A stretch of 43,650 nucleotides of DNA from Bacillus solimangrovi (GCF_001742425.1 NZ_MJEH01000024.1:1-43650); one strand, 5' to 3'; positions 33,707 through 43,570 are shown, counted from the first letter of the stretch. Translations and numbers: made by a program. The notes: generated by a model from the letters alone, not told the origin.

Positions 33707-34162
33707 TTAAAATTTATAGCCTTCAAATACTTTTAATCCCTCTTCATTTAATACTTTCTCTACCACTACTGGTTTTTGAGGGCTTTTATCAAATACTTCT
33801 TTGCATGATATCATAATGTTACTACCTGCTATTTCTGCTAATTGATCGTGAGATACACTGTATACCATTTTCCCAAGATTCGACCAAACCATAGATCCAG
33901 AGCACATTACACAAGGCTCACAACTCGTATATAGGCTATATTGACTTAAATCAAAAATATTATGTTCAGCACAAAACTTTCTAATAAGTCCGATTTCAGC
34001 ATGGTGAGTAGGATCACACAAAGTATTAATTTTATTTTCCCCAATCATAACTACTTCATCATCTTTTACTAATATAGCTCCAAAAGGCTCATTTCCTGCC
34101 GTTCTAGCTTGAAAAGCTATATCCAGTGCCTTTTTCATGAAATATTCATCATTTTTCATCAT
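33707..34162 (-). CDS. Nucleoside/guanine deaminase-like protein (CDA superfamily)
   Basis: 151 residues from ATG 34162, the first of two adjacent ATG codons, with GGAGG 10 nt upstream. The zinc-deaminase motifs are complete: H54-A55-E56 (catalytic Glu) and S-C81-E-P-C84-x-x-C87. Members deaminate guanine, cytosine or adenosine in tRNA. The short length and PTHHAEIGLIRKF resemble free-base/nucleoside deaminases such as GuaD more than TadA. The substrate is unproven. It is a single gene with a 30-bp palindrome as probable terminator. Confidence 0.87.
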   Translation of the reverse strand: MMKNDEYFMKKALDIAFQARTAGNEPFGAILVKDDEVVMIGENKINTLCDPTHHAEIGLIRKFCAEHNIFDLSQYSLYTSCEPCVMCSGSMVWSNLGKMVYSVSHDQLAEIAGSNIMISCKEVFDKSPQKPVVVEKVLNEEGLKVFEGYKF

Positions 34163-34589
34163 TATTATTAAACCTCCATCCAACTGATTAAAACTACTTA
34201 TTTTTTATTATTGTCACTAACTTCACTGTTTACTTAAGATTTGTTAAAGGATTATTTTCACGCACTGAAACTCCTCCGAATTCAGATTAGAATAAAAAGA
34301 TTCAATCACTGCGATATGCCAACAGTATCCCTCACATGACATACTACTCACTTATTTGAAAGAGGAGCTTTTTTATCCAGTTTTCATCATTCCTCCTGTA
34401 GTTCATTACAAAAGAAAGTATATACCTAAAAGTAATTTGAAAGTCAATCTATTTTTTTACTGGATTTTGAATCTAAGTCAAATACTCTGTTTCGTCTTGG
34501 ATGACCAACTTATCAAACATTATAATTTCTATTGGGAATGATTTTATAGTAATTGATATTAATGTTTTTTTTGCTTCATTGTAGGAAAA
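34163..34589. other. Gene-free interval between the deaminase and glmS genes
   Basis: About 430 nt, AT-rich. It must hold the deaminase promoter. A 61-codon plus-strand ORF (34356-34541) has no convincing ribosome binding site or domain. I see no repeat or RNA element. Confidence 0.4.
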
Positions 34590-34632
34590 AATAAAAAAAT
34601 AACCTCTTACAGGCATAATGCTGAAGAGGTTA
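34590..34632 (-). terminator. Terminator after glmS
   Basis: Minus-strand arms TAACCTCTT (34624-34632) and AAGAGGTTA (34600-34608), followed by TTTTTTT. It lies 65 nt past the glmS stop. Confidence 0.85.
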
Positions 34633-34696
34633 CTTCTAATCAAGCTTTATTAGTAATGAACAATCTTTTTTATAAAACTATATTTCTAAAACTTTA

Positions 34697-36499
34697 TTAT
34701 TCTACTGTAACTGACTTCGCCAAGTTTCTTGGTTTGTCAACATCACAACCACGGTGTAATGCTGCATAGTAAGAAATCAATTGCATTGGGATAACAGAAA
34801 CGAGTGGTGTTAGAAGTTCGTGAACTTTCGGAATGACGAAACGATCACCGTCTTCTTCTAGTCCCTTCATGCTAATGATGCACGCACTTGCACCACGAGC
34901 TTCGACTTCTTTCACATTACCACGAATGCTTAAGTTCACTTGCTCTTGTGTCGCTAGTGCAATGACAGGTGTGCCATTTTCAATAAGAGCGATTGTTCCG
35001 TGCTTAAGCTCTCCACCAGCGAAACCTTCCGCTTGGATGTAAGAGATTTCTTTTAGTTTCAACGCACCTTCAAGACCGACATAATAGTCAATGCCTCGAC
35101 CGATGAAGAAACAATTTCTAGTTGTTGATAAATATTCACGGGCGATGTATTCCATTTCATCTTTTTGGTCAGTAAGAGCTTCCATTGCTGTTGCAACGAT
35201 GCTCAGTTCTTGGATTGGATCGAACTCAAGTTCAATTTCTTTCACGTGTGCTGTATCAACAGCAAGGATTGCTAACACTGCCATTTGTGCTGTGTATGCT
35301 TTCGTTGAAGCTACAGCAATTTCAGGACCTGCATGTAACGGCAATGTATAATCTGCTTCCCTTGAAAGTGTTGAACCTGGTGCATTTGTTAGTGTCAATG
35401 CTTTATAACCCATCTTGTTTGTTTGCACAAGCACACTACGGCTATCTGCTGTTTCACCACTTTGAGAAATATAGATGAACAAAGGGTTCTCAGAGAGCAT
35501 TGGCATATTGTAAGAGAATTCACTTGCAACATGAACCTCAACAGGAATTTTCGCAAGTTTCTCGATGAATTGCTTTCCAATTAGTCCAGCATGGTAACTC
35601 GTACCGCATGCAATGATATAGATTCGGTCTGCTTGTTTCATAGCTTGACGCACATCTTCTGGTAGATTTAAACGACCGTTATCATCTTGGTATTCTTGCA
35701 TAATCTTACGTATAACGAACGGTTGTTCATCGATCTCCTTCATCATGAAGTGAGCATAAGTGCCTTTTTCGATATCATTTACATCTAGTTCACATGTAAA
35801 TGGTGCACGTTCCTCTACTACACCATCAAGTGTTTTGATCGTGATGTTCTCACGCGTAACGATAACAACTTCACCGTCCATCAATTCAATATATTGATCC
35901 GTAACTTGAAGCATTGCCATCGCATCACTTGCCACAACGTTAAAGCCTTCACCCTTACCAGCAAGTAGTGGGCTCTTATTCTTAGCAGCATAGATTGTAT
36001 CTGGATCTTGCTCATCAATTAATGCAATTGCGTAAGACCCTTTCAACTTCTTCAATGCTTTACGAAATGCATCTTCAACAGTAGCACCTTTATTAACAAA
36101 AGTCTCGATCAGTTGAACGATAATTTCTGTATCTGTTTCACTTGCTAAACTAAGGTGTGAAAGATAATCCTCACGTAATTGACGGTAGTTTTCGATAACA
36201 CCGTTATGCACGAGTGTAAAACGACGTGAATCACTTTGATGTGGGTGTGCATTTGTTTGACTTGGCACACCATGTGTTGCCCAGCGTGTATGACCGATTC
36301 CGTGTGTTGAGCTCACATTATCATCTACTACACTACGTAAGTCTGCAATGCGCCCCTTCTCTTTGAACACTTTAACACCGTTATCTGCAACGACAGCAAT
36401 ACCTGCTGAGTCATAACCTCTATATTCTAATTTTTCCAATCCGTGTAATAAAATTTCCTTCGTATCTTTCTGACCAATATATCCTACAATTCCGCACAT
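34697..36499 (-). CDS. glmS: Glutamine-fructose-6-phosphate aminotransferase
   Basis: 600 residues from ATG 36499, giving [10 protein letters not shown]; Cys 2 becomes the N-terminal nucleophile after Met removal. The glutaminase domain (about 2-235; GHTRWATHG) is followed by two SIS sugar-isomerase domains (about 285-600; [19 protein letters not shown]) and the conserved C-terminal tail [13 protein letters not shown]. The enzyme makes glucosamine-6-phosphate from fructose-6-phosphate and glutamine, the first step to UDP-GlcNAc for wall synthesis. The length equals that of B. subtilis GlmS. AGGAGGAAG lies upstream. Expression is controlled by the self-cleaving glmS ribozyme in the 5' leader. 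GlmM, the next enzyme, is encoded just upstream. Confidence 0.98.
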   Translation of the reverse strand: MCGIVGYIGQKDTKEILLHGLEKLEYRGYDSAGIAVVADNGVKVFKEKGRIADLRSVVDDNVSSTHGIGHTRWATHGVPSQTNAHPHQSDSRRFTLVHNGVIENYRQLREDYLSHLSLASETDTEIIVQLIETFVNKGATVEDAFRKALKKLKGSYAIALIDEQDPDTIYAAKNKSPLLAGKGEGFNVVASDAMAMLQVTDQYIELMDGEVVIVTRENITIKTLDGVVEERAPFTCELDVNDIEKGTYAHFMMKEIDEQPFVIRKIMQEYQDDNGRLNLPEDVRQAMKQADRIYIIACGTSYHAGLIGKQFIEKLAKIPVEVHVASEFSYNMPMLSENPLFIYISQSGETADSRSVLVQTNKMGYKALTLTNAPGSTLSREADYTLPLHAGPEIAVASTKAYTAQMAVLAILAVDTAHVKEIELEFDPIQELSIVATAMEALTDQKDEMEYIAREYLSTTRNCFFIGRGIDYYVGLEGALKLKEISYIQAEGFAGGELKHGTIALIENGTPVIALATQEQVNLSIRGNVKEVEARGASACIISMKGLEEDGDRFVIPKVHELLTPLVSVIPMQLISYYAALHRGCDVDKPRNLAKSVTVE

Positions 36500-36523
36500 A
36501 AGTTTTCTTCCTCCTATTAGATA

Positions 36524-36553
36524 GGGCAAAGGAAGCGGGGCTTTCTTTGCCCC
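36524..36553 (-). other. Two alternative hairpins between ribozyme and glmS start
   Basis: GGGCAAAG (on the minus strand, 36546-36553) can pair with CTTTGCCC (36524-36531), or GGGGC (36549-36553) can pair with GCCCC (36537-36541). The two share bases and exclude each other. They lie 25 nt before the start codon, and neither covers the ribosome binding site. There is no U tract. Confidence 0.5.
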
Positions 36554-36560
36554 GTGAATA

Positions 36561-36720
36561 TAATGATCACATTTCTAACTTTGTGCAAAGAGTCACCTCT
36601 TTGTTTTAGATAGAAACTTACGGCTGTGATTGTGCAACCGGGAGGCACCCGCTGAAAGTTCGATAATCCTCCTCCTCGTCAACTATTCTTCTTCACATGA
36701 AAAATAGTTCAAGCGCTTTT
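36561..36720 (-). ncRNA. glmS ribozyme
   Basis: On the minus strand the sequence carries the glmS ribozyme landmarks in order: cleavage site A|GCGCTTGAACT (between 36717 and 36716), AATAGTTGACGAGGAGGAGG, TTATCGAACTTTCAGCGGG, TGCCTCCCGGTTGCACAATC, ACAGCCGTAAG, then AAGAGGTGACTCTT and the closing AGAAATGTGATCA. These match the B. subtilis element closely. The RNA cleaves itself when it binds glucosamine-6-phosphate and so lowers glmS mRNA. It lies 60 nt upstream of the glmS start. Confidence 0.96.
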
Positions 36721-36768
36721 AAGTTGTTACCTTACAATCCTCCTTCCCATTATTGAATCACAATATTC

Positions 36769-36798
36769 ATTTTACATGTAAGATGAATTATCTGTCAA
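36769..36798 (-). promoter_or_regulatory. glmS promoter
   Basis: On the minus strand, a perfect TTGACA (36793-36798), an 18-nt spacer and TAAAAT (36769-36774). Transcription would begin near 36762, about 45 nt before the ribozyme cleavage site, as is usual for glmS leaders. Confidence 0.75.
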
Positions 36799-36944
36799 TT
36801 ATTAATATAAGGCACTAAAGAAGTCTACAGTTCATACTTGTATCATAATAATTGTATGTTGTTAATTCTCCTAAACGTGTACCCTGATTCCTACAAGCTT
36901 TAAGATCAATATATTACGAACAGATAATTCTTTTTTACCGCTTA

Positions 36945-36990
36945 ATAAAAAATATGCATAAGCGGATTCTTTTGTTCCACTTATGCATAT
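36945..36990 (-). terminator. Terminator after glmM
   Basis: Perfect 11-nt arms ATATGCATAAG (36952-36962) and CTTATGCATAT (36980-36990), followed by TTTTTTA on the minus strand. It separates glmM from the glmS promoter. Between the hairpin and the glmM stop lies a run of TTTA repeats (36992-37014). Confidence 0.85.
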
Positions 36991-37013
36991 CTTTATTTAT
37001 TTATTTATTTATT

Positions 37014-38366
37014 TTACTCATCACTCATACCAAGCTGTACATTAACAACCTCGACTACTTTATTCACATATATTTCACACAGCTCTTTTGTTGGAGCTTC
37101 AGCCATTACACGTACGAGTGGCTCTGTGCCAGACGGACGTACAAGAATACGTCCATCCCCATTCATTTCTTGTTCTACTTCTTTTATTGCTTCAATAATA
37201 TGACTATTTGAACTTACTTGCTGTTTATCTGTAACACGTACATTTTTTAATACTTGTGGGAATTTCTCCATCTCTCCAGCTAACTCAGATAGACTTCTTC
37301 CTTCGGCTTTTAATATGTTGACAAGCTGAATAGCTGATAACAATCCATCTCCAGTAGTCGTGTAGTCTAAGAAAATAATGTGCCCTGATTGCTCACCACC
37401 AAGGTTATAACCTTCCTTGCGCATTTCTTCCATGACATAACGGTCACCTACTGCCGTCTTCACACTATGTATCCCTTGTGCTTCTGTAGCCTTGTAAAAA
37501 CCTAAATTACTCATAACAGTTGAAACAACTGTGTCATCCTTCAGTTGACCTTTGTTCTTCATATATTTTGCGCAAATAAACATAATCTGATCGCCATCAA
37601 CAATCTGACCTTTCTCATCAATAGCAATAAGGCGGTCACCATCTCCATCAAAAGCTAGACCGATGTCGGCCCCTTCTTCAAGTACAAGCTGTGCCAATTT
37701 CTCAGGATGTGTAGAACCGACTCCATCATTTATATTAATCCCATCAGGTGAGTTTCCCATCGTGCAAATATCTGCTTCTAAATCAGCAAATAGGTGTGGT
37801 GCTAGGCTTGACGTGGCACCGTTTGAACAATCAAGTGCGACCCTTAAACCAGAGAAGTCCTCTTCAACCGTTTGTTTTAAGTATTGAAGATATTTCTGTC
37901 CAACTTCAAAATAATCATTAATTTGTCCAACATTTGCTCCTGTTGGTCGTGGAACTGAATTATCTTCATTGTTAAGTAGATCTTCGATTTCTTGTTCTTG
38001 AGCATCAGTTAATTTAAAACCATCCCCCCCAAAGAACTTAATTCCGTTGTCTTCAAAAGGGTTATGAGAAGCAGAAATCATCACGCCTGCTTTCGCACCT
38101 AATGCTCTTGTTAAATAGGCTACTCCTGGTGTTGAAATAACACCAAGTCGCATTACTTCAATACCTACAGATAACAGTCCCGCTGCAAGTGCACTTTCAA
38201 GCATTTCTCCTGATATACGTGTATCTCGTCCAATAAGAACTTTCTTTTCTTCTGCATCTTTCGTTAATACATATCCACCATAACGACCTAACTTAAAAGC
38301 AAGCTCAGGGGTCAACTCTTCATTAGCAATACCCCTCACACCATCAGTTCCAAAATAATTTCTCAT
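37014..38366 (-). CDS. glmM: Phosphoglucosamine mutase
   Basis: 450 residues, alpha-D-phosphohexomutase superfamily with four domains. The phosphorylated Ser 100 is in [13 protein letters not shown]. The magnesium loop DGDGDR lies near 241-246, the sugar-binding GGEQSGH in domain 3, and the phosphate-binding [10 protein letters not shown] near the C terminus. It converts glucosamine-6-phosphate to glucosamine-1-phosphate for UDP-GlcNAc. The gene follows cdaA and cdaR, as in most bacilli, and CdaA-GlmM contact is known to lower c-di-AMP synthesis in relatives. ATG 38366 has a ribosome binding site (GAAGGAGC). Its terminator precedes the separate glmS unit. Confidence 0.98.
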   Translation of the reverse strand: MRNYFGTDGVRGIANEELTPELAFKLGRYGGYVLTKDAEEKKVLIGRDTRISGEMLESALAAGLLSVGIEVMRLGVISTPGVAYLTRALGAKAGVMISASHNPFEDNGIKFFGGDGFKLTDAQEQEIEDLLNNEDNSVPRPTGANVGQINDYFEVGQKYLQYLKQTVEEDFSGLRVALDCSNGATSSLAPHLFADLEADICTMGNSPDGININDGVGSTHPEKLAQLVLEEGADIGLAFDGDGDRLIAIDEKGQIVDGDQIMFICAKYMKNKGQLKDDTVVSTVMSNLGFYKATEAQGIHSVKTAVGDRYVMEEMRKEGYNLGGEQSGHIIFLDYTTTGDGLLSAIQLVNILKAEGRSLSELAGEMEKFPQVLKNVRVTDKQQVSSNSHIIEAIKEVEQEMNGDGRILVRPSGTEPLVRVMAEAPTKELCEIYVNKVVEVVNVQLGMSDE

Positions 38367-38400
38367 TTATATCGCTCCTTCACTGCAATAAACATTTCTT

Positions 38401-39642
38401 TTACTCATTCTTTACTATTTTTACAGTTACATTTGATTTACTTAATTTCCACTCTACATTTTGTGGTCCAGACACTTCTAAATCGATTTTATGTTGTCCA
38501 CTTTTATAATCTCCGGTATATAGAGCGACCTTAATGTCTTCTGCTGTAATATTATCTAGTACACTTTTTGCCCCTAATATAGTTACATCTACTTTCCCAT
38601 TTTCAGGACTAACAAAGGTAACTTTCGTCGATTCAGATCCATTTACTTTGATTTCAATATCTTCCAAAACTTTCTCTACTTTTTCTTCTATTGAGACATT
38701 CACTTGAACTTTATCTGGATTCACCTTCACTGCCCAATCTGGCAATGGCACATCAATATTCATTGAAGTATCTGAAGTAAGTTTGGAGAGATCGATTTCA
38801 AGGTTTTCAATTAACTCAATTTTTTCAAGCTCTTCCAAAGGCCCGAAGATAGTTACTTCATTTGGTACGACTTCAATTGATTTAATACTCAAATCGGTCG
38901 GAAGCTCTCCTTTTCGTTCAATACTGATTGGAACCGTTTTGTTAGGTGCCGTTATTGGCACTCTTACTTCGACTACAGTCGGTTCAACTTCTAACTCTAA
39001 TTGGTTACCTTCATTATCAAACACTTTTAAAGGCACATTTTTCATAATCGTTTCTGTTGCATCTTTCAAATCAACATACGCTTTAACACTTGAAATTCGC
39101 TGAACCAAATCTTTCGGTCCTGACACCTTTACATTGTTTGGCAGTACTATCGGCTCTTCTGCTTTATAACCTTCTGTTATCTTCGATTTATTTAAGAAAT
39201 CTACTTCTATAGGCATAATTTGATTAACCTTTTCGTGAAGGATCACATTTGCTACTACTGGGTCAATTTGGACATCTAGTTTTGATGAAAAACCTCGTGC
39301 TAGTAAATCAAATCGTCCTGAACCTAAGTCTGCTTCACTAAGGTCGATATAAATTTCGTATTCATTTTGAAGCTTTGCCTTTGTAACATCACTTCCAGGC
39401 CCTTTTATATAAACATTTGCGCTTTCTGGTATACCGCTAACAGTATACTTATCTTTGTCATAATAAACATTTACAGGTACATTCGCGATAACTTCTTGCT
39501 GGTCTCCACCTGTTGGAAGAAGTGATGGTGTTGAAGGTGTGGTTGTTGGATCCATATTAATTGTTGTATATAACATCACGCTTAAGAACACTGCGACAAT
39601 TTTCACGAACCAAGGACTATTCAAGAGTTTATCGATTTTCAT
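38401..39642 (-). CDS. cdaR: CdaR, YbbR-domain regulator of the c-di-AMP cyclase
   Basis: 413 residues from ATG 39642, chosen for its AAGGGGGAAG site and for giving the canonical KIDKLLNSPWFVKIVAVFLS start; longer starts run far into cdaA. One N-terminal helix anchors an extracellular part made of repeated YbbR domains (about four, with recurring PNNVKVSGPKDLVQRI-like and PNEVTIFGPLEELEKI-like segments). CdaR binds and tunes the membrane cyclase CdaA in relatives. The gene overlaps cdaA by 14 nt, so the two are translationally coupled. Confidence 0.95.
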   Translation of the reverse strand: MKIDKLLNSPWFVKIVAVFLSVMLYTTINMDPTTTPSTPSLLPTGGDQQEVIANVPVNVYYDKDKYTVSGIPESANVYIKGPGSDVTKAKLQNEYEIYIDLSEADLGSGRFDLLARGFSSKLDVQIDPVVANVILHEKVNQIMPIEVDFLNKSKITEGYKAEEPIVLPNNVKVSGPKDLVQRISSVKAYVDLKDATETIMKNVPLKVFDNEGNQLELEVEPTVVEVRVPITAPNKTVPISIERKGELPTDLSIKSIEVVPNEVTIFGPLEELEKIELIENLEIDLSKLTSDTSMNIDVPLPDWAVKVNPDKVQVNVSIEEKVEKVLEDIEIKVNGSESTKVTFVSPENGKVDVTILGAKSVLDNITAEDIKVALYTGDYKSGQHKIDLEVSGPQNVEWKLSKSNVTVKIVKNE

Positions 39643-40456
39643 TCTTCTTCCCCCTTCTATACCACGGTGTTGAGGAAGTTGATTTCGTTGCACCTGAAAG
39701 TTCCTTAAGCAACATTTCATGCAATGTATTACTATCTAACTCGCGATGTAGTTCAGCATTTTTTGTAAGTGAAACATGACCCGTTTCTTCTGATACGATA
39801 ATCGTTACACCATCGGTGACTTCACTTATACCTAATGCAGCTCGATGTCGAGTACCAAGTTCTTTCGAAATAAACGGACTTTCAGATAACGGTAAATAAC
39901 AAGCAGCTGCTTGAATTTCATTTTGCTTCAAAATAACAGCACCATCATGAAGCGGGGTATTCGGTATAAAAATATTAATTAATAATTGCGAAGAGATTTT
40001 GGCATGCAATGGTATTCCCGTTTCAATATAATCGCCCATTCCTGTAGCACGTTCAATTGTCACTAACGCCCCAATACGGCGTTTTGCCATATAATCAACT
40101 GCCTTAAGAATTTCATCAATGGAATTAACTGTATCCTCTTCATCAAATACTCCACTACGAGCAAAAATTCTTCCTCTCCCTAGTTGTTCTAATGCACGAC
40201 GTAACTCAGGTTGAAATATGATGATAATCGCTAGAAAACCCCATGTAAGTGCTTGGTTCATTAACCATTGTAGAGTCGTTAAACCGAAAAAACTGCTAAT
40301 AAACCACACACCTATAATGACAAATATTCCCTTCAAAAGTTGGACGGCTTTTGTACCACGAATAATCATGATTAATTTGTAAATGACATATGAAACGAGG
40401 AGAATGTCAATTATTGCGCCAAGGTAATTAGGAATTGAGAAATTTCCAACAGGCAT
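39629..40456 (-). CDS. cdaA: Diadenylate cyclase CdaA
   Basis: 275 residues. Three N-terminal membrane helices (about 10-32, 38-58 and 65-82) precede a DAC (DisA_N) domain. The catalytic motifs are D171-G172-A173 (LHDGAVIL) and R203-H204-R205 (GTRHRAALGI). The enzyme makes c-di-AMP from two ATP; the signal controls potassium and osmolyte transport and wall balance. ATG 40456 has AGAAGGAAGTG upstream. It is first in the cdaA-cdaR-glmM unit and probably uses the extended -10 promoter at 40514-40522. Confidence 0.97.
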   Translation of the reverse strand: MPVGNFSIPNYLGAIIDILLVSYVIYKLIMIIRGTKAVQLLKGIFVIIGVWFISSFFGLTTLQWLMNQALTWGFLAIIIIFQPELRRALEQLGRGRIFARSGVFDEEDTVNSIDEILKAVDYMAKRRIGALVTIERATGMGDYIETGIPLHAKISSQLLINIFIPNTPLHDGAVILKQNEIQAAACYLPLSESPFISKELGTRHRAALGISEVTDGVTIIVSEETGHVSLTKNAELHRELDSNTLHEMLLKELSGATKSTSSTPWYRRGKKNENR

Positions 40457-40513
40457 TTTGGCACTTCCTTCTCACATAGATTCAGTTATTATGTATACAA
40501 TATAAACTAATTT

Positions 40514-40522
40514 ATTATATCA
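40514..40522 (-). promoter_or_regulatory. Extended -10 promoter candidate for cdaA-cdaR-glmM
   Basis: TGATATAAT on the minus strand is a TGn-extended perfect -10 hexamer, 58 nt upstream of the cdaA start. No good -35 is present, as is usual for extended -10 promoters. The rest of the 359-nt gap 40457-40815 shows no gene or repeat that I can identify. Confidence 0.5.
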
Positions 40523-40800
40523 CATTTTAAGTAAACAGGATGTTTCTGATTACTTGTAGGGATTATATTCAGCTGAACAATAAATTTCATCAACACAAAG
40601 GTACACTGTAACCAGTTATTGATTGGTCTTTATACAGTGAAACGATCTTTTTGTTATTGAAGCCTTGAAAATGTAATTATTGATTATTCTTAGTCATATT
40701 ACCTTTTTTCATGTATATATAAAAATAAGTAAAATATGTAATACCTTATTTAAATCCCTTATGTTTGTCTCTCTTTCTATATTAAAGAAATACCACATAG

Positions 40801-40831
40801 AAAAAAAGAGCCATCTTACATGAAGACGGCT
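40801..40831 (-). terminator. Terminator overlapping the end of rsiW
   Basis: Minus-strand arms AGCCGTCTT (40823-40831) and AAGATGGCT (40809-40817; one G-U pair), followed by a T-rich tail. The hairpin includes the last codons and stop of rsiW (stop at 40816-40818). Confidence 0.75.
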
Positions 40832-41466
40832 TTACTTTCTATAGTATTATCCCTTTGTTCAAAGTTAAAGACTTTCCCGAATGATTCTTTAATATTGTAC
40901 CAAATCCAATCAAACGCTGCGTTTATCTCTTCTAGTTCTCCAGTAACATTACCTGCAGATGCCATATATTTTTTCCCGTTAATAACGACGACATCTCCCC
41001 GAACTTCACCTTCTATCTTAATATCACCGTTACGTACAATTACATCTCCTTCTACAACTTCACCTTCTGGAACGATAACAAGTTGATTTTCTATTTTCAA
41101 ATTCTTTTGCTTTGAAACTGAAAACTGTTCACCTTGGTCCCATAACGACAATACACTGCTCATCATTAATAACATAAAGACTGCAGCTGCAGACAGGAAC
41201 GGATGCGACCGTAACCAACGTCGATAACCAACGCTCTTCTTTTCCTTAGGTAGTGCTTTCATTACATTAGCAGTGAAACCACTTGGTGCCTCAATATGTG
41301 TTGAACTTTGTATAATTGCAATAGTTTTCTTCAAATGATGAAAATGTTGCCTACAGTCTTCACATTGCTGCAAATGTTCACGCAAGATGGTTTCCTCTTG
41401 AGATGTAGTTTCTTCATCTAAATACTTATGCATTAGCTCCACAATTTCTTGTGAACATTTCATCAT
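40816..41466 (-). CDS. rsiW: Anti-sigma-W factor RsiW
   Basis: 216 residues. The N-terminal zinc anti-sigma domain has the H31-x3-C35-x2-C38 motif (HLQQCEDC). One membrane helix lies at about 89-108 (FLSAAAVFMLLMMSSVLSLW), and the outer part repeats short beta units (EGDVIVRNGDIKIEGEVRGD) ending in YMASAGNVTGE, as in B. subtilis RsiW. In that species PrsW and RasP cleave it in turn under envelope stress, freeing SigW; the alanine-rich start of the helix is consistent. It lies 53 nt downstream of sigW in the same transcript. ATG 41466 follows AAGAAGGTGAAAG. Confidence 0.96.
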   Translation of the reverse strand: MMKCSQEIVELMHKYLDEETTSQEETILREHLQQCEDCRQHFHHLKKTIAIIQSSTHIEAPSGFTANVMKALPKEKKSVGYRRWLRSHPFLSAAAVFMLLMMSSVLSLWDQGEQFSVSKQKNLKIENQLVIVPEGEVVEGDVIVRNGDIKIEGEVRGDVVVINGKKYMASAGNVTGELEEINAAFDWIWYNIKESFGKVFNFEQRDNTIESKAVFM

Positions 41467-41519
41467 CTTTCACCTTCTTTACTTAACATATGATGAAACA
41501 GGCGTTTTTTCTATAATAG

Positions 41520-42077
41520 TTATTTAAGCCGTTTCCTTAATGCCTCTCGACCACGATGTATTCGTGTCTTGACAGTATTGATTGGTAGATCTAACACTTG
41601 ACTAATCTCTTTAAGTGAGAGCTCTTCAATATATTTTAATACTATGGCTGCACGGTATTTTGGTGGTAGTGCAGATATTTCATTTTGAATCCATTCCTGC
41701 AACTCTAAGCTCTCTACATCTTCCTCTGGGAGTGGACCTTTATCAGCAATTTGAGAATATAACGTCAAACCTTCCGAACCAGCAATTTCTTGATCCAAGA
41801 AGTAATCTGGTTTCTTTTTTCTAATACGATCGATGGATAAGTTAGTCGCAATTCGAAATAGCCACGTTGAGAATTTGCGATTCGTGTCATAGCTATTAAT
41901 ATTTACATATGCACGAATGAAGGCCTCTTGTGCAATATCTTCTGCTTCGTGTGCATTGCCAAGCATACGATAACAAAGCTGATAAACTTTATCCTTATAC
42001 AGCTCTACAATCTCAGCAAATGCGTCTTGATCGCCTTTTTTCACTTGTTCAATGCGTTTTTTTACGATTGATTCCAT
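41520..42077 (-). CDS. sigW: ECF sigma factor SigW
   Basis: 185 residues from ATG 42077; GGAGG lies 7 nt upstream, and the start at 42095 precedes that site. Sigma region 2 (FAEIVELYKDKVYQLCYRML; then FSTWLFRIATNLSIDRIRKK) and region 4 (LPPKYRAAIVLKYIEELSLK; INTVKTRIHRGREALRKRL) are complete. SigW directs the antimicrobial and detergent envelope-stress regulon in bacilli. It is followed by its anti-sigma gene and preceded by a SigW-type promoter, so it controls itself. Confidence 0.97.
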   Translation of the reverse strand: MESIVKKRIEQVKKGDQDAFAEIVELYKDKVYQLCYRMLGNAHEAEDIAQEAFIRAYVNINSYDTNRKFSTWLFRIATNLSIDRIRKKKPDYFLDQEIAGSEGLTLYSQIADKGPLPEEDVESLELQEWIQNEISALPPKYRAAIVLKYIEELSLKEISQVLDLPINTVKTRIHRGREALRKRLK

Positions 42078-42112
42078 TTTGCTACCTCCGCTCATTGCGG
42101 CTATAGTTTATA

Positions 42113-42139
42113 TACGTTTCTCACATAATTAAGGTTTCA
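42113..42139 (-). promoter_or_regulatory. SigW-type autoregulatory promoter
   Basis: On the minus strand, TGAAAC (42134-42139), a 17-nt spacer and CGTA (42113-42116). This is the TGAAAC/CGTA signature of SigW promoters, which usually have a 16-17-nt spacer. The start of transcription would be near 42106, about 30 nt before the SigW ATG. Confidence 0.85.
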
Positions 42140-42421
42140 ATTTTTTATAAAAAATGTTCAATTATTAATATCAAACAAATATGTATGTTCACTTTTTTCG
42201 TTCTTTAGTTAAATAATTGGTCTTAAATAAATAATCAAACTTAGTTTAAGTAGATGGAAAAGAAACTATAATGCATTGCGAGTATTACTTTATTTTAACA
42301 AATTTCCTAACAATATGTTTATTTAAGATAAAATTCATAAGAACGTTTTGAAATGTATGTAAGTAGCCCTTAGATGTAGCTAGTAAACGTGTAAAGGGAT
42401 TTAAACAATATTTGATCGATT
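42140..42421. other. Gene-free interval upstream of sigW
   Basis: About 280 nt of AT-rich DNA between the SigW promoter and the rocF terminator. I see no ORF with a ribosome binding site, no repeat and no RNA motif. Confidence 0.4.
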
Positions 42422-42463
42422 ACATAGAAAAAACAGTAACATATGCTACTGTTTTTTCTATGT
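42422..42463 (-). terminator. Terminator after rocF
   Basis: Perfect 17-nt arms (42422-42438 and 42447-42463) around an 8-nt loop that includes CATATG, with A6/T6 runs inside the stem. It lies 14 nt past the rocF stop. Confidence 0.8.
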
Positions 42464-42476
42464 ATTCAAAAGTACT

Positions 42477-43379
42477 TTATTTTAATTTCTCACCAAATAA
42501 TGAACCAATTAGTGCAACTGCAACTGTTGCAGTTTTGTTTTTTTCATCTAATATTGGGTTAACTTCAACAAATTCAGCTGATGTAATAATATCTGCTTCC
42601 GCAAGCATTTCCATTGCTAAATGGCTTTCGCGATAGCTAATACCACCGATTACTGGTGTTCCAACCCCTGGAGCATCGTTAGGATCTAATCCATCTAGAT
42701 CAAGACTTAGATGAACACCATCTGTTTTAGCTGACAGGTAATTAATGGCTTCTTCCATAACAGCCGTCATTCCAAGTCGATCGATTTCATGCATCGTGTA
42801 TACTCGAATGCCTTTGTCACGAATTAACTCTTTTTCACCTTCATCTAACGAACGTGCACCAATGATAACAATATTCTCAGGTTTTACTTTCGGTAAAGAG
42901 CTTCCGATATTCGTCAACTTATCATCACCAATACCAAGGCTAACTGCAAGAGGCATACCATGAATGTTGCCCGAAGGTGATGTATCACCTGTGTTCAAAT
43001 CACCATGTGCATCGTACCATATGACCCCAAGATTCTTATAATGACTCGCTACACCGGCTAACGTACCAATGGCAATGCTATGATCTCCACCAAGTACTAA
43101 TGGGAATCGATTTGAACCAATTACGTCATTAACCTTCTCTGCTAATTTTTCACTAGCTTCTGATACTTCTTTTAAATTCTTTAAATTATTCTCGCTTGCC
43201 ACTTCTACATTTTTAGGACGCCCAATTTCAATGTCACCTAAGTCTTTAACATCATACTTAAGCGATTCTATTCGTTCTACCACTCCAGCATATCGAATTG
43301 CACTTGGACCCATATCTACGCCACGACGAGTTTGTCCAAGGTCCATTGGAACTCCAATAATAGATACTTCTTTTTTCAT
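42477..43379 (-). CDS. rocF: Arginase
   Basis: 300 residues from ATG 43379, with GAGGAGG about 9 nt upstream; an in-frame start at 43409 precedes that site. The binuclear manganese ligands are visible: H100 (GGDHS), D123, H125 and D127 (WYDAHGDLN), D227 and D229 (SLDLDGLDP). The [11 protein letters not shown] motif follows. The enzyme splits arginine into ornithine and urea. In bacilli rocF often belongs to a roc operon; here it is a single gene with its own promoter and terminator, next to sigW as in several Bacillus genomes. Confidence 0.97.
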   Translation of the reverse strand: MKKEVSIIGVPMDLGQTRRGVDMGPSAIRYAGVVERIESLKYDVKDLGDIEIGRPKNVEVASENNLKNLKEVSEASEKLAEKVNDVIGSNRFPLVLGGDHSIAIGTLAGVASHYKNLGVIWYDAHGDLNTGDTSPSGNIHGMPLAVSLGIGDDKLTNIGSSLPKVKPENIVIIGARSLDEGEKELIRDKGIRVYTMHEIDRLGMTAVMEEAINYLSAKTDGVHLSLDLDGLDPNDAPGVGTPVIGGISYRESHLAMEMLAEADIITSAEFVEVNPILDEKNKTATVAVALIGSLFGEKLK

Positions 43380-43414
43380 AAAACTTAACCTCCTCATTTC
43401 CTCCCACACTCTCT

Positions 43415-43444
43415 ATTGTAGCCATTTTCTGAACAATGACTCAA
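43415..43444 (-). promoter_or_regulatory. rocF promoter candidate
   Basis: On the minus strand, TTGAGT (43439-43444), an 18-nt spacer and TACAAT (43415-43420), 36 nt before the rocF ATG. It looks like a SigA promoter. I see no SigL (-24/-12) element. Confidence 0.55.
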
Positions 43445-43524
43445 CTCAACAGAAAAATGTATATCTATGCGTTTTAATATAGGAAAATTAGGCTAAATTC
43501 AGTTTCTTTTTTTATAAATAAACA

Positions 43525-43557
43525 CAAAAAAAGCTTATACCATTTGGTTAAGCTTAT
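43525..43557 (-). terminator. Terminator after tRNA-Ala
   Basis: Minus-strand AAGCTTAACC pairs with GGTATAAGCTT (one bulge) around a 4-nt loop, followed by TTTTTTTG. It lies 13 nt beyond the tRNA. Confidence 0.75.
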
Positions 43558-43570
43558 AAATTCATTTAAT

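Noticed and set aside
34356-34541. 61-codon plus-strand ORF upstream of the glmS terminator
   Set aside because: No convincing start site, AT-rich composition and no recognisable domain.
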